From assembly GCA_020629715.1 (NCBI GenBank), contig JAHDCU010000001.1, positions 1 to 64,000 on the forward strand: a stretch of 64,000 bases of DNA, written 5' to 3'. The DNA comes from Saprospiraceae bacterium (GTDB lineage: Bacteria; Bacteroidota; Bacteroidia; Chitinophagales; Saprospiraceae). Numbering within the stretch: position 1 is the stretch's first letter; each line of letters starts with the position of its first letter. The translations under genes and the position numbers were made by a program. Shown one piece after another: positions 28,162-37,677 of the stretch. Under the pieces are notes generated by a model. The model ran no database searches. It was not told where the DNA came from and saw only the letters and a list, made by a program, of their open reading frames with translations.

Positions 28162-29148
28162 GAAGTTAAGATCTTTAGTAAATCGTCCGTCTCGTATAGA
28201 ATCTAGCGTAATAGGTGATAATCCGACACCTAGAAGTTTGGAGGTCGCGATATTGGAAAACAAACCATAACCTTCGGATAAATTAGTAAAAGTCGGAATA
28301 TCTTGAGATGAGGTAATTCCTAGATTCGCAGATACAACATTGACATAATCGGCAATATCCTGATCGCCAGAGGTAACTACAAAGTCTATACTCATAAACT
28401 GTCGCTGCTTAGCAGGATTTGCATCGATTGATGATGAAAGAAAACCATAAAAGTCTAAGCCCTCTTGATCGATCTCTGTTTCTTCACTGTTTTTGGCTAT
28501 AGTCCATTTGACTGATTTTTCTTCAAAGTTAGTGCCTTCAAATTCCAAGTAGTTGAATATCAATGTTGCATCATGGATAGTAGAATTTTCGTCCCCTAAC
28601 CAACGGAACGTAGCAAATCCAATCTCAGGAAAGCTCAATACTGATCCAGCATTGGGTTTTGTGATCCTTGGTTTTTCTATAAGTGTAGTTTGAGCAGTAA
28701 CTAATGGAAGCTCATTTCCACGTTCTACTTCTAGTTGATACTGATTACCCTCGATAAGCGGCAATTGAGTGTTTTTTATTTTGTACAAGTAGTTAGGTGC
28801 TTGTGCAAATACGCCTTGATCCCTTACATACCCTTCAAGATTTCCATCTACCCGCTCTAGTTGATACGTTTGATCATTATCAAGATTTCTCAGACGAACC
28901 ACCGCATTGCTATAATAAATGGAATCAGGATTCTGCGCAATCTCCAGAGCAGATACATCAGCATCTATAAATGCTCTTTCTACTCTAAAATATTGAGCAG
29001 TATCCACATCTGTAGAACCATTATTGATCAAGGCATAAATAACTGGAATATCTCCCTGAGGATCAATGAGATCTAAATCATTATTGCATGACATGAAAAC
29101 AAAGATGATAGCTAATAAATAAAACAACTTGAAGTCTAAAATTTTCAT
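28156..29148 (-). CDS. DUF4249-like lipoprotein
   Basis: 330 residues, SPII signal ending IFVFMSCNND. Beta-rich mature protein with features reminiscent of the Bacteroidota DUF4249 family: an early PVIYALINNG segment, AVVRLRNLDN, and a late YGLFSNIATSKLLGVGLSP. DUF4249 genes usually sit beside a TonB-dependent receptor; here none is adjacent. The stop codon overlaps that of aroF with no terminator between the converging units. Confidence 0.6.
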   Translation of the reverse strand: MKILDFKLFYLLAIIFVFMSCNNDLDLIDPQGDIPVIYALINNGSTDVDTAQYFRVERAFIDADVSALEIAQNPDSIYYSNAVVRLRNLDNDQTYQLERVDGNLEGYVRDQGVFAQAPNYLYKIKNTQLPLIEGNQYQLEVERGNELPLVTAQTTLIEKPRITKPNAGSVLSFPEIGFATFRWLGDENSTIHDATLIFNYLEFEGTNFEEKSVKWTIAKNSEETEIDQEGLDFYGFLSSSIDANPAKQRQFMSIDFVVTSGDQDIADYVNVVSANLGITSSQDIPTFTNLSEGYGLFSNIATSKLLGVGLSPITLDSIRDGRFTKDLNFL

Positions 29149-29294
29149 AGTGCAAAACTAACGGAATTGCATAGAAAAGAACTGTCTTTTAGAATCATTT
29201 ATGAAAGAATAAAAAAGAAATGAACAACAATTTTTGGAAGCTTAATAGCCACATAAAATATGATTATTAACTACATTGTAAAAAAATTGATCCC

Positions 29295-30113
29295 ATGTCA
29301 ACCGCTAAAAAAGATGTGAAACGGGTAACGACGCATGTACTTGCGTCGATGAAAGCTCAAAATCAAAAAATATCAATGCTTACGGCCTATGATTATAGCA
29401 TGGCAAAAATCATTGATGGTGCTGGTATAGATATTATTTTGGTAGGAGACTCGGCAAGTAATGTTATGGCTGGTCACGAGACTACTCTTCCTATTACCTT
29501 GGATCAAATGATCTATCATGCCTCTTCGGTGATACGTGCCGTAAAGAGATGTCTTGTTGTTGTTGATTTACCATTTGGCAGTTATCAAGGCAACTCCAAA
29601 GTAGCGCTAGACTCAGCCATCAGAATCATGAAAGAAAGCGGGGCCCATGCTGTCAAACTTGAGGGTGGTGAGGAAGTATCAGAAAGTATCAAACGAATCA
29701 TATCTGCTGGAGTACCCGTAATGGGGCATCTTGGTCTTACGCCACAAAGCATTTACAAATTTGGAACCTACACGGTACGAGCTAAAGAAGAAATGGAGGC
29801 ACAAAAGCTTAAAGAAGATGCCTTATTGCTACAAGAACTAGGTTGCTTTGGTCTAGTGATGGAAAAAATTCCTGCTACACTAGCAGGAGAGGTCACGGCA
29901 TCGCTAGAAATACCGACGATCGGTATCGGTGCGGGAGCGGATGTAGATGGTCAAGTACTTGTAAGTCACGATTTATTAGGAATAACAAAAGATTTTCATC
30001 CAAGATTTTTAAGGAGATATGCTGAGCTACACGATGTCATCGGCCATGCGGTAGAGCATTATATTCAGGATGTGAAAAATGGAGATTTCCCAAGTGATAA
30101 AGAGCAATATTAA
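29295..30113 (+). CDS. panB: 3-methyl-2-oxobutanoate hydroxymethyltransferase
   Basis: 272 residues. Signatures [22 protein letters not shown] (metal Asp), [21 protein letters not shown] and the final [21 protein letters not shown] with catalytic Glu region upstream. Transfers the hydroxymethyl group from 5,10-methylene-THF to 2-oxoisovalerate, the first step of pantothenate synthesis. mltG starts 4 bp after its stop, so the two are probably co-transcribed. Confidence 0.96.
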   Translation: MSTAKKDVKRVTTHVLASMKAQNQKISMLTAYDYSMAKIIDGAGIDIILVGDSASNVMAGHETTLPITLDQMIYHASSVIRAVKRCLVVVDLPFGSYQGNSKVALDSAIRIMKESGAHAVKLEGGEEVSESIKRIISAGVPVMGHLGLTPQSIYKFGTYTVRAKEEMEAQKLKEDALLLQELGCFGLVMEKIPATLAGEVTASLEIPTIGIGAGADVDGQVLVSHDLLGITKDFHPRFLRRYAELHDVIGHAVEHYIQDVKNGDFPSDKEQY

Positions 30114-30117
30114 AAGA

Positions 30118-31149
30118 ATGAAAAGAAAGCTTCTATACTCCTTTTTACTTCTTTTTTTTATTGGATTGGCTATTGCATATTGGGGATATCGACAGATATA
30201 TTCTCCTAATGTGATATTGACAGAAGATCATGTTACGATTGATATTCCTAGTGGATCTTCTTTCAATGATGTGCTCCAATTATTAAGTGATCAGAATATC
30301 ATTCATAATACTGGCAGCTTTAAGAGAGTAGCGGGACTTATGAACTACAACAAAACAGAGATTCCCTCTGGCAGATATACTATCACAAACGGAAGCTCCA
30401 ACAAGCAACTAATCTCTAAACTTAGATCAGGAAATCAATCAGCGGTCAAAATCACATTCAATCAGGTCAGGACATTCGACCAGCTTTGCGGACGAATCAC
30501 AGATGGTATAGAGTTAGATTCTAGCAGTTTCAAAAACTATGTTTATCAGCAAATAGACGAGGGAAATATCCCATACAACCGCGATAATATCCTTACCCTT
30601 TTCTTACCAAACACCTATGAAGTCTATTGGAATATAAGTGCCGAAAAACTATTGGCTAAAATGGAGAATTACCATGCAAGCTTTTGGGAAAATCCGAAGA
30701 GAAAAGAGGCTCTAGACTCACTCAATCTCACGGCTATCGAACTATACACATTGGCCTCCATCGTAGAGAAGGAAACCCTGGCAGCAAGAGAAAAATCAAC
30801 CATAGCCGGAGTATATTACAACAGAATTAAAAAAGGCATGAAGCTAGAAGCGGACCCTACTGTAGTATTTGCTACTGGGCTTTTTGACTTAAGAAGGGTA
30901 CTTTTTAAGCACCTAGAATATGATTCTCCTTACAACACTTATATGTATGAAGGCCTACCACCAGGGCCTATATTTATGCCTGATCTGAGCACCATAGATG
31001 CTACCTTAAATGCTGAAGATCATAGTTATATCTTCTTTTGTGCCAAACCTGATAACTCAGGTCTACATGCATTTGCCAGCACCAATGCAGGTCATGAGGC
31101 CAATGCTCGTAGATATCGACAGTGGCTCAATAAAAATCGTATAAGGTAA
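30118..31149 (+). CDS. mltG: Endolytic peptidoglycan transglycosylase MltG
   Basis: 343 residues from the ATG at 30118; an in-frame upstream start at 30079 lies inside panB. One N-terminal membrane helix (about 5-25), a LysM-like subdomain (about 40-110), then the YceG domain with catalytic Glu in LASIVEKET near residue 222, AGVYYNRI, MKLEADPTV, and SPYNTYMYEGLPPGPI. Cuts nascent glycan strands in the periplasm and probably sets glycan length. Confidence 0.95.
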   Translation: MKRKLLYSFLLLFFIGLAIAYWGYRQIYSPNVILTEDHVTIDIPSGSSFNDVLQLLSDQNIIHNTGSFKRVAGLMNYNKTEIPSGRYTITNGSSNKQLISKLRSGNQSAVKITFNQVRTFDQLCGRITDGIELDSSSFKNYVYQQIDEGNIPYNRDNILTLFLPNTYEVYWNISAEKLLAKMENYHASFWENPKRKEALDSLNLTAIELYTLASIVEKETLAAREKSTIAGVYYNRIKKGMKLEADPTVVFATGLFDLRRVLFKHLEYDSPYNTYMYEGLPPGPIFMPDLSTIDATLNAEDHSYIFFCAKPDNSGLHAFASTNAGHEANARRYRQWLNKNRIR

Positions 31150-31154
31150 ATCTA

Positions 31155-31697
31155 CTATTGCCTAGTAGGAAGGTATTCACCCCTATTTAGTTTAGCCTGT
31201 CTACTATTGGTTTCGTAGTTAGCTTGACCAACCAGAACAAGCACATCTCCTGATAATTTCACTTCGTATTCCTCAGGTCTCTTGGTGTAATCATCATCTG
31301 CCATTAGTAGTAGTCCGGACGTGATGCTGTAGTGATATCTACCAGATCCCATTTTGTCTTCATAAAAGCCATACTCATAAGTATGATCATCTTTAAACAA
31401 TACCCAGTGTCCGTCATGAGGTTGGGGAGCATTCATTGTTTTTCCATCAAACAGAAATTCATAATGCCAAATATTGATGGTCATCGCTGCAGCAGCTTTT
31501 GGCTCTTCCTTGAGTCTGAAGTCCATTGTATTTCGAGCAAATTCATTTTCCTTGGTATAATCGATGTTGGATGTTGACTTTATTCCTGGCTTAAGTCCTG
31601 CATCTGGATTATTGAGATTCGATTTTTGCTTGGAGTCCCCTCCGCAAGAAATCAATACCATTGCGACAAACATTAAAAGTACATTATGAAATTTCAT
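31155..31697 (-). CDS. Lipoprotein, unknown function
   Basis: 180 residues, SPII signal ending MVLISCGGD. The C-terminal half (about 75-170) has the alternating pattern of a lipocalin-like or copper-resistance-like beta domain: WVLFKDDHTYEYGFYE, GSGRYHYS, LLLMADDD. Function unknown. Convergent with mltG and divergent from tilS. Confidence 0.65.
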   Translation of the reverse strand: MKFHNVLLMFVAMVLISCGGDSKQKSNLNNPDAGLKPGIKSTSNIDYTKENEFARNTMDFRLKEEPKAAAAMTINIWHYEFLFDGKTMNAPQPHDGHWVLFKDDHTYEYGFYEDKMGSGRYHYSITSGLLLMADDDYTKRPEEYEVKLSGDVLVLVGQANYETNSRQAKLNRGEYLPTRQ

Positions 31698-31740
31698 GAA
31701 TTATAATTTGACTCTGCAATCCTGTATTTTTACGGTATAA

Positions 31741-33024
31741 ATGTATAAAGACTTTTATAAATATGTCATAAAGCATCGTCTTTTTGATGACAATGACCGA
31801 TTGCTAGTTGCTGTGAGTGGTGGTGTAGATTCTATGGTTTTGGTACATCTTTTACATTATCACGGTTTTAATTTTGAAATTGCCCATATCAATTACCGTT
31901 TAAGAGGAAAAGAGTCGAATGAGGATGAAGCTTTAGTTTCTTCCACATGTAGAAAATTAGACGTTCCTTTCCACTGCTATAAGGTCACGGATCAAGAACA
32001 AGCAGAATTAAAATTATCCAACCTTCAATCAAAAGCAAGGGATATCAGATACACTTTTTTTGATAAAGTCATTCAACATACGGATTGTACATTATTACTT
32101 ACCGCTCATCATCAAGATGATAAAATAGAAAATTTCATGCTGTCCGCCTTCCGTGGCACTGGTCTTAAAGGACTCGTAAGCCTTAAATCAAAACATGATA
32201 ACATAAGAAGACCTTTACTCTACTCTAATAAAAATGACATCCTAGAATTTGCCAAAACTCATGCTGTCACCTACAGAAAAGACTTGAGTAATTATAGCTT
32301 GGATTATCAGCGAAATTTTATCAGACACGACATCATTCCTCGATTAATTGCTCGGGACCATGGTTTTCGTCATAAAGCAAGTACTACCATCTCCAATCTT
32401 ACGAAAGATCATCTCTTATTTCAAGAATTGCTGGATCAAAAGAAGCAAGAGCTCGTTAAGGATCAAGGAAAATATCTTTCGTTAGACCTAAGCACAGAGC
32501 TGAAGCAAAGTGCAACTCTATTTTTCCAAATTTTAAGAAAGTACGGTCTAAATGCGACTCAATCAAAGGATCTCATAGATAGTACGACGGGCACTCTTAT
32601 CAAGACCGAGAGCCATGAGCTACTGAAAGACCGTGGGCGTATTTTGATTAGGAATAAAAAGCCAAAAATTAAGATTTATTCTACAATTGAGCCGGAGGAT
32701 CTCGGCATGGTTATCAACTATCAATCGCACATTCTAAATATTGATTTTGAGCAATTTATATATATCGATAATAAATCATACAAAGGATCTCTCATCCTTA
32801 GGAACTGGGGAAATGGAGATACCTTCAAGCCTTATGGACTCGGGGGCGCTCGTAAAAAAGTAAAAGACTACCTCACTGATAAAAAGGTGAATCGATTTGA
32901 TAAGGAGGATACTTTGGTTTTGGAGAGTGAAAAACAGATTATTGCCCTACTCCCTTATGAAGTATCATATGACTACCGTATTACAGATAAAACAGAGCAA
33001 ATACTTCAAATCAAAAAGAAATAG
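31741..33024 (+). CDS. tilS: tRNA(Ile)-lysidine synthase
   Basis: 427 residues. PP-loop SGGVDSM near residues 25-31 binds ATP; HHQDDKIENFML and RPLL follow in the N-terminal domain; C-terminal TilS substrate-binding domain (about 350-427) ends with a Lys-rich tail. Converts C34 of tRNA-Ile(CAU) to lysidine so that it reads AUA. The shared 43-bp gap with the divergent lipoprotein gene should hold both promoters. Confidence 0.95.
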   Translation: MYKDFYKYVIKHRLFDDNDRLLVAVSGGVDSMVLVHLLHYHGFNFEIAHINYRLRGKESNEDEALVSSTCRKLDVPFHCYKVTDQEQAELKLSNLQSKARDIRYTFFDKVIQHTDCTLLLTAHHQDDKIENFMLSAFRGTGLKGLVSLKSKHDNIRRPLLYSNKNDILEFAKTHAVTYRKDLSNYSLDYQRNFIRHDIIPRLIARDHGFRHKASTTISNLTKDHLLFQELLDQKKQELVKDQGKYLSLDLSTELKQSATLFFQILRKYGLNATQSKDLIDSTTGTLIKTESHELLKDRGRILIRNKKPKIKIYSTIEPEDLGMVINYQSHILNIDFEQFIYIDNKSYKGSLILRNWGNGDTFKPYGLGGARKKVKDYLTDKKVNRFDKEDTLVLESEKQIIALLPYEVSYDYRITDKTEQILQIKKK

Positions 33025-33051
33025 TTGTGGCTTGACCATATGACATAAAGT

Positions 33052-33708
33052 TTATAGTCTATCCACGATCTGAGTCTGTAGCACTTCTCGATCAATGCTA
33101 TGATTTCCCACAAATTTTAAAAAATTCACAGCCATGTTGTTTTTCTTGGCAATCAAAATAAGTTGCTTCTCTCGTTCTGGATTTAGATATTCATCCTTAT
33201 CTCCTATAAGATGTGTCACCGTGATATCAGACAAGTATGTCTCTAATGATAAGAAATCAATATCCTCGGGTATCCATCCTGCATAGCTGACGATATGGTC
33301 TAGTGCTGGCTGATGCCGATGTACCCATCTAAAAATAGTTGCACTTCCTTGCGAAAACCCAAATCCAATAAACTTACAATCTGAGTTAGCCTTTTCTTTT
33401 AAAGTCTGCAAGATTGAACTTAGATAATTGGAATAATCCTCTATCTCTTCTATCCTATTTTTCTTGGTCATCCATGAGGATACAACGTCACCCGTGACTC
33501 CTTTCCAATAAAACTTTGACAAGCCTTCTATAGATACAACGTGATGAATATCAGAATTAAGCATATCAAATTTTTTTATAATATGATCGGCTCTCTGCGC
33601 ATATCCATGGCAAACTAGCCAAACATATCGCGTATCCTCTGTCAGTTGACCATTGGTATAGTAAAATGCTGATTTTGATACTTGTATCTTTTTTTCAATG
33701 ATCTTCAT
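33052..33708 (-). CDS. Alpha/beta hydrolase, phospholipase/carboxylesterase type
   Basis: 218 residues. Nucleophile elbow GFSQG near residue 105 (Ser), a following Asp in LIGDKDEYL, and the catalytic His in VGNHSID near the C-terminus. WLVCHGYAQ near residue 30 is the oxyanion region. No signal peptide, so cytoplasmic; substrate unknown. Convergent with tilS and divergent from the cox3-like gene. Confidence 0.8.
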   Translation of the reverse strand: MKIIEKKIQVSKSAFYYTNGQLTEDTRYVWLVCHGYAQRADHIIKKFDMLNSDIHHVVSIEGLSKFYWKGVTGDVVSSWMTKKNRIEEIEDYSNYLSSILQTLKEKANSDCKFIGFGFSQGSATIFRWVHRHQPALDHIVSYAGWIPEDIDFLSLETYLSDITVTHLIGDKDEYLNPEREKQLILIAKKNNMAVNFLKFVGNHSIDREVLQTQIVDRL

Positions 33709-33763
33709 AGAAAGAATAAATTAAGGTCAACCAAAAGTACATTGCCATGTTGAGAAGATCAGT

Positions 33764-34360
33764 ATGACACAAGAAAGAAATTATCTTATCCATCCCAGTT
33801 ACATTATCATGATTTTGGTTTTTGCTGGTATCACGGCTCTTTTTATAGGATTTTCAGGTGCCTATTTATACAGCCGAGTTCAGACTGGATCTCCTGCTAT
33901 CCAACTTCCAAGCCTATTCTATTACAATGCGCTGCTCTTGATTGGAAGTGGTTATACGCTCAAAAGAGCAATGGACTATTACAAAAGTGATCAAACTAAA
34001 AACTATAGAATGTCATTGGTATTAACCTTGATCTTGACCTTGGCATTTCTGGGAGCTCAAGTGATTGCATGGTGGCAGTTATTCAATTCTGAGGTATTTG
34101 TCAACTCCAGTAATATGGCTGCATATATGTATCTGATCTCAGGGGTTCATTTTGCCCATGTCATTGTAGGCATACCGTTTATGGCCTGGTTTATTATTGA
34201 ATCAGTACGTAAAATGAAATCACCCGTAAGTGTTTTGGTATATTTTTCAGACCCTGATAAGAAACGAAATCTGAACTTACTGACGTGGTACTGGCATTAT
34301 TTAGACGGACTTTGGATATACCTAGTTTTCTTTTTCTTAATCAATTATCTCATCAAATAG
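33764..34360 (+). CDS. Cytochrome c oxidase subunit III-like protein
   Basis: 198 residues with five membrane helices, the short form found in Bacteroidota. Family features: helix 1 without charged residues (GITALFIGFSGAYLYSR), FYYNALLLI, and the subunit-III signature SGVHFAHVIVG near residue 125, then YWHYLDGLWIYLVFFF at the end. Haem-copper oxidase accessory subunit in the inner membrane. No subunit I or II gene is nearby, so it may be an extra or relocated cox3. Confidence 0.85.
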   Translation: MTQERNYLIHPSYIIMILVFAGITALFIGFSGAYLYSRVQTGSPAIQLPSLFYYNALLLIGSGYTLKRAMDYYKSDQTKNYRMSLVLTLILTLAFLGAQVIAWWQLFNSEVFVNSSNMAAYMYLISGVHFAHVIVGIPFMAWFIIESVRKMKSPVSVLVYFSDPDKKRNLNLLTWYWHYLDGLWIYLVFFFLINYLIK

Positions 34361-34403
34361 GATTTTGATAATAAAGCTTAAATGTTTTGCATAAAGCGAA
34401 AAA

Positions 34404-34928
34404 TTAAGCTGCGCAACAATTGACTAGTGATTCATAGTCTGGCCTATCAGCGGCGGACTGATGTATAAAACTATCTCTTATCTTACCATTTTCTAACAAA
34501 AAAATACCCGGCATCTGGAAGCCATCTCCGATCTGTTGAAGACCTATCATGGTTCCTTTCATGGTCACTTCAAAACCTCGTATCCAATTTTTTAGACCGA
34601 ATAACTGCTTGAAATTTCCTTTCACTAAGCCATATTCTTGGTAATATCTACACTCTGGATCACTCACGTGATCTATGCCCTCTAGATTATATTTTCTAAA
34701 ATAAGCGTATGCAATCTCAGGATCTGACATATGTACAAACACCAATTTAACTCCTTGTGCTTCAAGCTCCGCTCTTTTTTGACTCAAGTCCTTGAGGGCT
34801 TCTCGACAAAAAATACAACCAAAATGGCGAAGAAAGACAAGCATGACAGGTTTTTCGTGGGATAAATCAGCAATGAGCTCACCATTTGTGGTTTTCATGT
34901 CTGCCGGTATCTTAAGATCTGTTATCAT
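34404..34928 (-). CDS. Peroxiredoxin-like protein, AhpC/TSA2 (SelL-like) family
   Basis: 174 residues, thioredoxin fold. The active site near residues 38-41 is GCIFCRE, a CxxC replacing the UxxU/UxxC of selenoprotein SelL relatives. RRFG-like HFGC preceding it and VHMSDPE, then FLLENGKI, fit the AhpC/TSA2 family. It ends in CCAA, an extra Cys pair. Probably thiol-dependent peroxide or disulphide chemistry; substrate unknown. Lies 38 bp downstream of mdh on the same strand. Confidence 0.8.
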   Translation of the reverse strand: MITDLKIPADMKTTNGELIADLSHEKPVMLVFLRHFGCIFCREALKDLSQKRAELEAQGVKLVFVHMSDPEIAYAYFRKYNLEGIDHVSDPECRYYQEYGLVKGNFKQLFGLKNWIRGFEVTMKGTMIGLQQIGDGFQMPGIFLLENGKIRDSFIHQSAADRPDYESLVNCCAA

Positions 34929-34966
34929 GCTTGCCTAACTAATTATCTTTTAAAATTGTTGACAGA

Positions 34967-35902
34967 TTATAAAAGATTCATTCCCTTAAATGTATCCATG
35001 ACCTCTGTCACGTGATTAGCGCTGTTCTTTAATAACGCTTTTTCATCGTCATTTAATTTGAGCTCTAGTATTTCGGTAATTCCTTCTTTACCGAGTTTTA
35101 CGGGTACTCCTAGATACATATCATCTAATCCGTACTCTCCCGTAAGTCTAGCGCAGCAAGGGAAAATTCTATTTTCATCTCTTACGATAGATTCTACCAT
35201 CTGTGCAGCTGCAGCACCAGGAGCATACCAAGCAGATGTACCCATAAGTTTTACAAGCTCTCCACCACCTTTTTTAGTACGTTGTACAATAGCATCAAGT
35301 GCTTCATCAGATATCATTTCTGTCACTGGGATACCAGCTACTGTAGTATATCTTGGAAGTGGTACCATAGTATCACCATGTCCACCCATCAATACAGCTT
35401 GGATATCTTTAGGTGAAACACCCAATTCTGTAGATAAAAATGCTCTATACCTAGCAGTATCTAAGATACCCGCCATACCAAATACTCTAGATGCATCCAA
35501 ACCAGAAGATTTAAACGCAGCATAAGTCATTACGTCCAGCGGATTAGATACTACGATGATAATAGGGTTAGGAGTATATTCTAGGACAGATTTGGTTACG
35601 GAAACTACAATTTTAGCATTGGTAGCGATCAAGTCATCTCTACTCATACCAGGCTTACGAGGTATACCTGCGGTGATGACTACGATGTCAGATCCCGCTG
35701 TATCTTTGTAATCATCAGTACCAGATAGCTTGGTGCTATAATAATCGATAGGTGCCTGCTGCCAAGAATCAAGTGCTTTACCTTTAGCCATATCACCTTT
35801 TAGATCTAATAATACGACTTCATTTACGAGGTCTTTATGGGCTAGTACGTTGGCTACTGTAGATCCCACATTTCCTGCTCCAATTACACTTATTTTACTC
35901 AT
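34967..35902 (-). CDS. mdh: Malate dehydrogenase
   Basis: 311 residues, LDH-like MDH. NAD-binding GAGNVGSTVA at residues 7-16, substrate Arg in GIPRKPGMSRDD near 80-92, catalytic His in MGGHGDTMVPL near 172-182 and Arg/Asp pair in AGILDTARYR. Interconverts malate and oxaloacetate in the TCA cycle. A -7 box is visible upstream and sucC lies 1.8 kb away in the opposite orientation. Confidence 0.97.
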   Translation of the reverse strand: MSKISVIGAGNVGSTVANVLAHKDLVNEVVLLDLKGDMAKGKALDSWQQAPIDYYSTKLSGTDDYKDTAGSDIVVITAGIPRKPGMSRDDLIATNAKIVVSVTKSVLEYTPNPIIIVVSNPLDVMTYAAFKSSGLDASRVFGMAGILDTARYRAFLSTELGVSPKDIQAVLMGGHGDTMVPLPRYTTVAGIPVTEMISDEALDAIVQRTKKGGGELVKLMGTSAWYAPGAAAAQMVESIVRDENRIFPCCARLTGEYGLDDMYLGVPVKLGKEGITEILELKLNDDEKALLKNSANHVTEVMDTFKGMNLL

Positions 35903-35942
35903 ATAATTTCGTTGATTGATAATTTAGTTTAGAAATATGCCG

Positions 35943-35950
35943 CAAAGGTA
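35943..35950 (-). promoter_or_regulatory. Probable -7 element for mdh
   Basis: Read on the minus strand it is TACCTTTG, matching TAnnTTTG, about 40 nt before the mdh start. No exact TTG -33 box is visible. Confidence 0.45.
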
Positions 35951-36004
35951 TTTAATTATTGATGTTAAAGTATTAAATATCTAGGGCTAACGTAAAGAAG
36001 ACAC

Positions 36005-36032
36005 TTGAAAGTCATGCAAAGTTTTAAATTTG
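36005..36032 (+). promoter_or_regulatory. Bacteroidota-type promoter for the M43 protease
   Basis: TTG (36005-36007), 17 bp, TAAATTTG (36025-36032), close to the TTG-N19-TAnnTTTG consensus. It supports translation from 36059, since an in-frame start at 36005 would lie inside the promoter. Confidence 0.6.
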
Positions 36033-36058
36033 TAATTCATTTAAATGAAATTATCATT

Positions 36059-37567
36059 ATGAGATTGACTATATCGATCATATTAGGATTAATCTTTAGC
36101 CTATCAGCATTTGCTCAGGGTCATATTTGTGGCACCCATGAGACCCCTGCTTCTTTAAAACAATTAAAGAAAAACAGAGAACTTCTAGATCGCGGTGATC
36201 TACGTTCTGCTCCTAGATATATACCTGTGACTTTTCACTTGGCTGCAGAAAATGATGGTACCGGAAGAATAGCATATGGAGCTGTATTAGATCAATTGTG
36301 CAAGATGAATAGAGACTATGCTGATCTAGAAATGGTATTTTACTTATCAGAAATGAGATGGAATGAAATTGATAATTCTGGGGTATACAATAATCCTAAT
36401 GCTTCTCTCAATATCGATAATATTGTAGATAACAAGGATCCTAATGCCATGAATATCTTTGTCACTGAAAATGCAGATACGGGTGGAAATAGCGTAGGCG
36501 TAACGCTAGGATTTTATACATTTTTTAATGATTACATTATCACACGTAAAGCTGAGCTTGTAGACACTTCATCAACGATCTCGCATGAGGCTGGTCACTT
36601 TTTCTCTCTTCGTCACCCGCATTATGGCTGGGAAGATGCTCCATGGGAAGAATCAGTACATGGTACCACGGTGACCCTGCAGACGGTCGGATCTTCTCAG
36701 ACAGGAGGAAGCTCTCCAGTAGAAAAAGTAGATGGATCTAATTGTACAGTAGCAGCAGACCTAGTATGTGATACACCGCCAGATTATAATTTTGGAATCA
36801 CCAGTGGAGGATGCAACTTTACCTATGAAGTGTACGATTGTAATGGCGATCAAGTTTTCCCACAGGTCAACAACTACATGGGATATTTTGGAAATTGTGC
36901 TAAATATCAGTTTACAGAAGAGCAAGGAGATCTTATGAGAATTGACTTTGACTCTCCACGTAGATCTTACCTCAGATCAGATTATGTACCTAACCTTAAT
37001 GAAGTAGAAGGTCCTGTGGTAGTCAATAGCCCTTCACAAGGGCAGACGGTAGACTTTTACAATAGTGTAACCATAGAATGGGACGCAGTAGCTAATGCAA
37101 CTGATTATCTTATCACTGTCACCGGTAATGGACAATCTACCGAATACTTTAGAGACACTAACTATCTATTTTTAGATGATCTAGAGCCCAATACAACCTA
37201 TTTTTATTTCATAAAGCCGTTTAATGAAACTTCTGCCTGTGTAACTTCGCCTACACAATTTTTTCAAACTAGCGATGCGCAGACAAGCACTGAAGATATT
37301 CAAGGTTTTAGTGACTTCTCTATATTCCCTAATCCTCTATACGCTAATGACGTATTAAATATCAGATTTGAATCTTCTATTCAGACGAAGGCACTTATCA
37401 AAATATTTGATACCAATGGAGCTTTAGTGAAAGAGCTAGAGAGTAACATAGTTAACGGTAGCAATACAATATCGGCTGACACTAGAGATTTGAATACGGG
37501 CAGCTACGTGTTTAACATGACGCTATCTGATGGAAAATCAATGGCTAGAAAATTTGTCATAAACTAA
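36059..37567 (+). CDS. Secreted M43 (pappalysin-like) metalloprotease with T9SS sorting domain
   Basis: 502 residues from the ATG at 36059, which opens a signal peptide ending LSAFAQ. Zinc-binding HEAGHFFSLRH (HExxHxxGxxH class, Gly replaced) near residue 178 and the Met-turn NNYMGYF near 277 mark an M43 metzincin. A fibronectin type III domain spans about 320-410 and the C-terminus (FSIFPNPLYANDVLNI to KFVIN) is a type A sorting domain. Exported protease acting on proteins at or outside the cell surface. Confidence 0.9.
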   Translation: MRLTISIILGLIFSLSAFAQGHICGTHETPASLKQLKKNRELLDRGDLRSAPRYIPVTFHLAAENDGTGRIAYGAVLDQLCKMNRDYADLEMVFYLSEMRWNEIDNSGVYNNPNASLNIDNIVDNKDPNAMNIFVTENADTGGNSVGVTLGFYTFFNDYIITRKAELVDTSSTISHEAGHFFSLRHPHYGWEDAPWEESVHGTTVTLQTVGSSQTGGSSPVEKVDGSNCTVAADLVCDTPPDYNFGITSGGCNFTYEVYDCNGDQVFPQVNNYMGYFGNCAKYQFTEEQGDLMRIDFDSPRRSYLRSDYVPNLNEVEGPVVVNSPSQGQTVDFYNSVTIEWDAVANATDYLITVTGNGQSTEYFRDTNYLFLDDLEPNTTYFYFIKPFNETSACVTSPTQFFQTSDAQTSTEDIQGFSDFSIFPNPLYANDVLNIRFESSIQTKALIKIFDTNGALVKELESNIVNGSNTISADTRDLNTGSYVFNMTLSDGKSMARKFVIN

Positions 37568-37589
37568 GCCTGTTTTATAAAACAATATC

Positions 37590-37635
37590 AAAGCCTTGAT
37601 CATTGCTTTAAATAATGGTCGAGGCTTTTCTTTTT
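37590..37635 (+). terminator. Intrinsic terminator after the M43 protease
   Basis: AAAGCCTTGATCATT (37590-37604) pairs, with two wobbles, with AATGGTCGAGGCTTT (37614-37628), followed by a T-rich run. It insulates the protease from sucC. Confidence 0.8.
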
Positions 37636-37653
37636 TATCGACTATAAAAAATC

Positions 37654-37661
37654 TACTTTTG
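37654..37661 (+). promoter_or_regulatory. Possible -7 element for sucC
   Basis: TACTTTTG matches TAnnTTTG and ends 16 nt before the sucC ATG, which implies a very short leader. No TTG -33 box is evident. Confidence 0.35.
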
Positions 37662-37677
37662 AGTAAAATTTGAGAAT

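Noticed and set aside
35058-35525. 155-residue plus-strand open frame over mdh
   Set aside because: Antisense to intact malate dehydrogenase with no motif of its own.
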